In this document: positions 38,149 to 40,944 of the stretch, in pieces
Layout: each line of letters opens with the position of its first letter
Numbering within the stretch: position 1 is the stretch's first letter
Origin: a virus
Strand: one strand, 5' to 3'
DNA length: 40,944 bases
Virus record (IMG/VR): IMGVR_UViG_3300043673_000025
Location: 1-40,944 of that record
Made by a program: the position numbers and the translations under genes
The notes under the pieces: generated by a model
What the model was told of the DNA's origin: nothing
The model's input: the letters and a program-made list of their open reading frames with translations, nothing else
Database searches by the model: none

Positions 38149-38636
38149 TAGCGTTTTTTCACTCCATACTCTTTGAACCACTCCATGAGCTGCTCACACG
38201 AGTCCGTAACGCACAGATACCCCGCGCCGATCGACGTCACCCAAGTTTGAAAGTTTTTCTGTTCTGCCGTCAGTACACCGCTTCCCGATTTTGCTTCCAC
38301 CCACAGCGGAACGGTGCAATTCATCATCACCGCCTTCGTCTCACCCTTCGGAATCACCTTGACGTGTACCGTAGGCTGCAACAGCAGATCAGCCATGCCG
38401 CTGCGATGTAGAAATCCATTCGCATCGGTCCATTCCCCGACAAAAAAGGGACGTTCCTTGCCGTCTACTCCGGGTACGCGAAACATTCGCGACTGCATTC
38501 GTAGAACGGGAACATTGAATAGGGCACAGACATCCTGCACGGCCCTGACAACTCCATTACCTGCTGCACTAGCTCTACTCAACTCGATACCCCCGGTTTG
38601 ACTTTGCTTCTCAGTAAGGATACATCTTGTATCCAT
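38148..38636 (-). CDS. VRR-NUC-like nuclease
   Basis: A protein of 162 residues from ATG 38636, or 144 from TTG 38582. It has the VRR-NUC/PD-(D/E)xK layout: GMADLLLQP (catalytic Asp), VPLWVEAKSGSG (the E-x-K core strand), LTAEQKNFQTWVTSIGAGYLCVTDS (the conserved Gln and 'G....v' strand). Such phage enzymes act on structured or branched DNA, for example as resolvases. The start is uncertain: ATG 38636 overlaps the start of the divergent gene at 38635, while TTG 38582 has GGGGG about 7 nt upstream and leaves a divergent promoter gap. It heads the leftward block 38.6-36.8 kb. Confidence 0.7.
   Translation of the reverse strand: MDTRCILTEKQSQTGGIELSRASAAGNGVVRAVQDVCALFNVPVLRMQSRMFRVPGVDGKERPFFVGEWTDANGFLHRSGMADLLLQPTVHVKVIPKGETKAVMMNCTVPLWVEAKSGSGVLTAEQKNFQTWVTSIGAGYLCVTDSCEQLMEWFKEYGVKKR
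38598..38626 (+). promoter_or_regulatory. Candidate promoter of the RHH gene
   Basis: TTGACT (38598-38603), exactly 17 bp, TACATC (38621-38626). The -35-to-GGATACA distance is the same as in the 8.55 kb promoter. A start near 38633-38635 would give a nearly leaderless message for the gene at 38635. The -10 is weak (3/6). Confidence 0.5.
38618..38634. promoter_or_regulatory. Palindromic operator candidate (GGATACA-TCT-TGTATCC)
   Basis: Perfect 7-bp arms with a 3-bp centre, ending at the base before the ATG of the RHH gene and overlapping its -10. It also overlaps the 5' end of the divergent nuclease frame. GGATACA is the element found twice, in direct orientation, in the 8.55 kb promoter. An autoregulatory site is the natural reading. 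Confidence 0.6.
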
Positions 38637-38871
38637 GAAAGCAAAGAAAAAAGCACCCCCTCCAGCCGAGAAAAACATTCGTATCCGATTCAAGGATGCC
38701 GATCAAGTAGCGATGATCCGAAAGGCCGCAGAGCGCGGCGGTCTTTCGTTCAACCGTTTTGTCATCGAGGTATCTGAGCGAGTCGCCACCTCTTTGCTCA
38801 GTACAAAACCGCAGGACCCGCTCCAACTTATCAACGATGCAGTACATGAATCACTCACCAGAAAGGTCTAA
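38635..38871 (+). CDS. Ribbon-helix-helix transcriptional regulator
   Basis: A 78-residue protein with the RHH (Arc/MetJ/CopG-like) pattern: a short strand NIRIRF (about 14-19) that would insert into the major groove as a dimer ribbon, helix 1 (DADQVAMIRKAAERGGL, about 21-37) and helix 2 beginning SFNRFVIEVSERVATSLL (about 38-55). The N-terminus is Lys/Pro-rich. Upstream is the palindrome GGATACATCTTGTATCC overlapping a TTGACT-N17-TACATC promoter, so negative autoregulation is likely. The divergent nuclease operon and the 8.55 kb promoter may also be targets. It is the first gene of the rightward replication block. Confidence 0.75.
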   Translation: MKAKKKAPPPAEKNIRIRFKDADQVAMIRKAAERGGLSFNRFVIEVSERVATSLLSTKPQDPLQLINDAVHESLTRKV

Positions 38872-38874
38872 ACA

Positions 38875-39174
38875 ATGGCTTCCACCAGTGCTTTTATCGA
38901 ATTCTTTTCTTCGCAGGATTGGCTTCTCAACCCGGCGATCCGATTCTTGGAGTATCACGATCGCGGCATCTATCTGGAGCTGCTGATCTGGATGTACCAC
39001 AAGGACCTGGATGAACCGAAGATGCTCTCTCGCGGCGGGCGCGCGATCTCCAACGAAGCGATCGCGCGTCTGCTCGGCCTGGAGCTCCCAGCTTTACTCC
39101 AAGTAATCAAAACCTTCGAGACGGCGGGTTTGGTCGCCCGCCATCCCACAACCAAAGCGCTAATTCTGAAGTGA
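38875..39174 (+). CDS. Replication-initiator-related winged-helix-like protein
   Basis: A 99-residue protein: FIEFFSSQDWLLNPAIRFLEYHDRGIYLELLIWMYHKDLDE (about 6-46), then ISNEAIARLLGLELPALLQVIKTFETAGLVAR (about 58-89), a winged-helix-like pattern. The outline resembles the N-terminal domain of phage replisome organisers and of DUF1376 proteins, as in the larger gene downstream (compare RGIYLELLIWM with HGAYMLLLGEEW). The pair could be partial duplicates. It starts 3 nt after the RHH stop. Its stop codon overlaps the first iteron (39173-39187). A DNA-binding role at the origin is plausible. Confidence 0.6.
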   Translation: MASTSAFIEFFSSQDWLLNPAIRFLEYHDRGIYLELLIWMYHKDLDEPKMLSRGGRAISNEAIARLLGLELPALLQVIKTFETAGLVARHPTTKALILK

Positions 39175-39204
39175 TACTCGGAGTATTCGGATACTCGGAG
39201 TATT
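39173..39204. repeat. Iterons 1 and 2 (GATACTC-G-GAGTATT)
   Basis: Two identical 15-mers at 39173-39187 and 39190-39204, centres 17 bp apart, in the intergenic gap before the DUF1376-like gene. Each is a palindrome with 7-bp arms and a single central base, with one end mismatch. Four further copies lie inside the downstream gene. Confidence 0.8.
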
Positions 39205-39223
39205 CCAACTGTTACGATCTGCC

Positions 39224-39243
39224 ATTGCCGCTTCGGCGGCAAT
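39224..39243 (+). promoter_or_regulatory. Very stable cTTCGg hairpin
   Basis: Perfect 8-bp stem ATTGCCGC/GCGGCAAT closed by the extra-stable C(UUCG)G tetraloop. No U-tract follows, so it is not a classical terminator. It may stabilise or attenuate the initiator message, or act as DNA structure at the origin. Confidence 0.6.
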
Positions 39244-39285
39244 CTGGCAAACGTCGTCTGATCCACGGCGCAATGGCGGGGGGGG

Positions 39286-39318
39286 TCCTCTAGCTCCTCC
39301 TGCCGCCTGACTAGAGGA
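39286..39318 (+). promoter_or_regulatory. Stem that can hide the initiator ribosome-binding site
   Basis: TCCTCTAG (39286-39293) can pair with CTAGAGGA (39311-39318); the second arm contains part of the purine-rich AGAGGAAGGA site for the start at 39328/39334. This would allow translational control of the initiator. Inferred from base pairing only. Confidence 0.4.
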
Positions 39319-39333
39319 AGGAATTTAGTGTCT

Positions 39334-40473
39334 ATGCCCAAAATTGACGTTTGGATGCCGTGGTATATCGCCAGTTACATCGCCGACACCGTGAAATTGA
39401 CCAGCTTCGAGCATGGGGCTTACATGCTCTTACTCGGAGAAGAGTGGCGAAGCGGGCGCATCCCGGACAACATGACGCAGCTCGTCCGTTTGACCAGGAG
39501 CGAGTGTTTTTTGTCTCTTACTCCGAGTATCGCCCGAGTAGTGCTTGAGAATGACACACGTATGTCACACAACACGTCTGAATCGACCCAGGACGTCGTG
39601 CATCGGTGGCTTCGATCGCTTCTCGACACCTATTTCACGCTCGACGCCGATGGCTTGTGGTTCAACGCCAGGCTTGAGGAGATCCAGACAGAATGGGCAG
39701 AGAAGGCTTTCAAAAGAGTCGAAAAATCCAAGAAAGCGATCAAAGCGCGCTGGGATCGCGTTCGCGAGTTGCAGGCTCAGGAGCTCGGGAGCAAGGGCAA
39801 AAAACCGCATACTCCGAGTAAGAAACAGGGGGATACTCGGAGTATCACGCAAGAATTACTTGAACCATTCCCTTCACCTTCACCGTTATCTAGTAGTGCT
39901 TTAAAGACCTCCGCGCCGACTTCGTCGTCGCTGGGTCGCGGATCGCGACCGAGGCCGGCTTCGCGTTCGATCGCCGATCCGGTCGCGGCCCACACAAAGG
40001 GCGAAAGCGAGGCGAAAGCGACGAAAAAGGCCCTCCACGCCATTTCTGAGGCCCAGGTGATAGGGAAGGGTGCAAAAGGTGGGATCGGTGGAGCTTACCC
40101 GGCAAAGATAGCTAAATCTGGCGGCTCTGGGACGCCTAAAGATCACCTGAATCCGGTTAAGGGATCGGATGGGAGATTTGGGGTGTTTCGGGATGAGATC
40201 TTCCGGGCGTATGCCTACATGTACGACGCCGGCCTGGTGCGCTCCAGCAGTCCGAGCTGGGGGCCGAGGGAACGGAGGGAAATGAATGTATTCCTTGAAT
40301 CAAATCCGAATGTAGATTTTCCAGTGTTCAAGGCCGCGCTCTTGAACTGGTCAACCTCTGATAATGCGAATGTGGCTTCGCCACCGCATAAATGGCTGGG
40401 CAATCTTATGTCGTTCTCGATGAATCGACTTGATCGTTTCGGTCGTACTCCGAGTAAGCGTCGGGTTTATTGA
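39334..40473 (+). CDS. DUF1376-like replication initiation protein
   Basis: A 379-residue protein from ATG 39334 (GTG 39328 also possible). The N-terminal ~120 residues match the DUF1376 pattern: DVWMPWYIASYIADTVKLTSFEHGAYMLLLGEEWRSGRIPDNMTQLVRLTR, and later DADGLWFNARLEEIQTEWAEKAFKRVEKSKKAIKARW. This domain begins many phage proteins thought to start DNA replication. A disordered middle (about 155-285, Ser/Pro/Lys-rich) and a C-terminal helical domain (GVFRDEIFRAYAYMYDAGL...HKWLGNLMSFSMNRLDRFG) follow. Four iterons are embedded in the gene and are all read in the same frame (as T-P/R-S). An origin inside the initiator gene is known from lambda O. With the DnaC-like loader it would recruit host DnaB. 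Confidence 0.75.
   Translation: MPKIDVWMPWYIASYIADTVKLTSFEHGAYMLLLGEEWRSGRIPDNMTQLVRLTRSECFLSLTPSIARVVLENDTRMSHNTSESTQDVVHRWLRSLLDTYFTLDADGLWFNARLEEIQTEWAEKAFKRVEKSKKAIKARWDRVRELQAQELGSKGKKPHTPSKKQGDTRSITQELLEPFPSPSPLSSSALKTSAPTSSSLGRGSRPRPASRSIADPVAAHTKGESEAKATKKALHAISEAQVIGKGAKGGIGGAYPAKIAKSGGSGTPKDHLNPVKGSDGRFGVFRDEIFRAYAYMYDAGLVRSSSPSWGPRERREMNVFLESNPNVDFPVFKAALLNWSTSDNANVASPPHKWLGNLMSFSMNRLDRFGRTPSKRRVY
39517..39531. repeat. Iteron 3 (CTTACTC-C-GAGTATC)
   Basis: Copy of the 15-bp palindromic iteron, with the central 11-mer TACTCCGAGTA intact, in the initiator gene, followed 4 bp later by a half site (CGAGTA). It encodes L-T-P-S-I. Confidence 0.75.
39808..39846. repeat. Iterons 4 and 5
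   Basis: CATACTC-C-GAGTAAG at 39808-39822 and the fully palindromic GATACTC-G-GAGTATC at 39832-39846, centres 24 bp apart, in the disordered linker part of the initiator gene. Confidence 0.8.
40444..40458. repeat. Iteron 6 (CGTACTC-C-GAGTAAG)
   Basis: Last copy, 15 bp before the stop codon of the initiator gene, followed downstream by the A/T-rich gap 40474-40587. Confidence 0.75.
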
Positions 40474-40587
40474 GTCACCACGTTGATGCATCTTTCGTAA
40501 CTTTTTATGGGGTTTTTTCAAGAAAACGCTTGTATGTTGCTTCGATAAGTGTTCGCCTAGCATCAGAGATTTACCAGGAGGTTCACT
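40474..40587. other. A/T-rich gap, possible unwinding region or promoter
   Basis: This 114-bp non-coding gap contains runs such as AACTTTTTATGGGG, TTTTTTCAAGAAAA and TTGTATGTTGC, clearly more A/T-rich than its surroundings. It follows the iteron-bearing gene, so it could be a duplex-unwinding region. A promoter for the gene at 40588 (TATGTT as -10) is another option. Confidence 0.35.
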
Positions 40588-40896
40588 GTGGCGCGAGATG
40601 AGAAAGGCAATGTGTTGAAGGTTGAGGATGGTGTCTGTCTACGGTATCCGGGCGGCATTCGCTTCTCTGGGAGCGTCCTCAAGATCACAGAGAAGCCAGT
40701 TCGACGGGGATCTAAGAAGCGGCAGGGTTCGATGATTATCGTGACTCACCACTTAGTCGAGTTAGAGGATATGGAATCGCCTGTTGAGGGTATCGAGAAG
40801 TTCCCGCAGGAGTATGGGGCCTATCACCTCGCGAAGCCAAAGGGTGTTCTGCGCGCTCCAAAGATTGAAACAACGAGAGCTAAGAAGTCCGCATAA
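40588..40896 (+). CDS. Hypothetical protein (GTG start)
   Basis: A 102-residue basic protein: VLKVEDGVCLRYPGGIRFSGSVLKITEKPVRRGSKKRQGSMIIVTHHLVELED (about 10-62) looks like a small beta-barrel (SH3/OB-like) with a basic loop, followed by an extended segment and a Lys-rich tail. A small nucleic-acid-binding protein is possible. AGGAGG lies 7 nt before GTG 40588, an excellent site. It is the last gene of the rightward block in this window and, if the genome is circular, would lie just upstream of the early promoter at 163. No family recognised. Confidence 0.65.
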   Translation: MARDEKGNVLKVEDGVCLRYPGGIRFSGSVLKITEKPVRRGSKKRQGSMIIVTHHLVELEDMESPVEGIEKFPQEYGAYHLAKPKGVLRAPKIETTRAKKSA

Positions 40897-40905
40897 CTAG
40901 TTCCC

Positions 40906-40920
40906 TTGCACCGGGAGCAA
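40906..40920. repeat. 15-bp near-palindrome, copy 3 (inverted)
   Basis: TTGCACC-G-GGAGCAA, the exact reverse complement of the copies at 139-153 and 21296-21310. It lies 10 nt after the last stop. In a circular molecule the 40906 and 139 copies would face each other about 176 bp apart. Confidence 0.5.
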
Positions 40921-40944
40921 AACAATTAGAAGTATATAGCCGGT

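Noticed and set aside
1-40944. Integrase, attachment site, tRNA, CRISPR array, insertion sequence
   Set aside because: I looked for tyrosine or serine recombinase motifs, transposases, spaced direct repeats and cloverleaf-like sequences in the gaps and saw none. The gaps are short, so a tRNA would be hard to hide, but a dedicated tRNA scan was not possible.

Overview
The window reads as an essentially complete genome, or a nearly complete contig, of a tailed phage with short-tail (podovirus-like) virion genes. It carries a large terminase subunit, a ~706-residue portal, an N4-gp56-like major capsid protein, two small adaptor-like proteins followed by a very large tail-tube/nozzle protein, a run of probable ejection (internal virion) proteins, tail-fibre proteins including one with an SGNH-esterase core, and a lysis cassette. 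I see no integrase, RNA polymerase, DNA polymerase, tRNA or CRISPR array. The host is probably a diderm bacterium, because Sec- and Tat-like leaders and an endolysin/holin cassette are present. A soil bacterium such as an Acidobacteriota is only a guess from the style of the fibre proteins.

Layout. (1) 1-1.9 kb, rightward: an early block with a clamp-loader-like AAA+ ATPase and several very small genes. The first three are preceded by the same short stem-loop plus AGGAG leader. A strong inverted repeat at 1905-1939 ends this block and the opposing leftward block. (2) 8.5-2.0 kb, leftward: a tightly coupled DNA-metabolism block (KhpA-like KH protein, RecF/SMC-like ATPase, small HTH protein, DnaC-like helicase loader, many small Cys-rich proteins). 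A TTGACA-N17-TACAAA promoter at 8549-8577 reads into it. (3) 36.7-8.7 kb, leftward: one long late operon that starts at a candidate promoter near 36.72 kb and ends at a hairpin/U-tract terminator at 8595-8632. The order is structural protein, terminase, a Tat-leader capsid-arm-like protein, portal, an Acb2/Tad1-like small protein, scaffold candidate, capsid, adaptors, tail tube, GNAT-like protein, ejection proteins, cell-wall hydrolase, fibres, lysis genes. (4) 38.6-36.8 kb, leftward: a VRR-NUC-like nuclease and small Zn-binding proteins. (5) 38.6-40.9 kb, rightward: a ribbon-helix-helix regulator, two replication-initiator-like genes (the second DUF1376-like) and a small unknown gene.

If the molecule is circular or circularly permuted, blocks 5 and 1 join into one rightward early/replication operon. 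It would diverge from block 4 at 38.63 kb and converge on block 2 at 1.92 kb. The replication plan would then be a phage initiator at an iteron cluster, a phage DnaC-like loader and a phage clamp-loader subunit, all feeding the host replisome.

The most unusual signals are: six copies of a palindromic iteron (GATACTC-S-GAGTATC) in and next to the DUF1376 gene; a 104-residue Tat-signal protein that copies the N-terminal arm of the capsid protein, together with export-like leaders on the capsid and two fibre proteins; a candidate cyclic-nucleotide sponge (Acb2/Tad1-like) hidden between scaffold and portal; a repeated 5' stem-loop with compensatory changes; and shared GGATACA elements in two promoters, one of which drives an RHH regulator.
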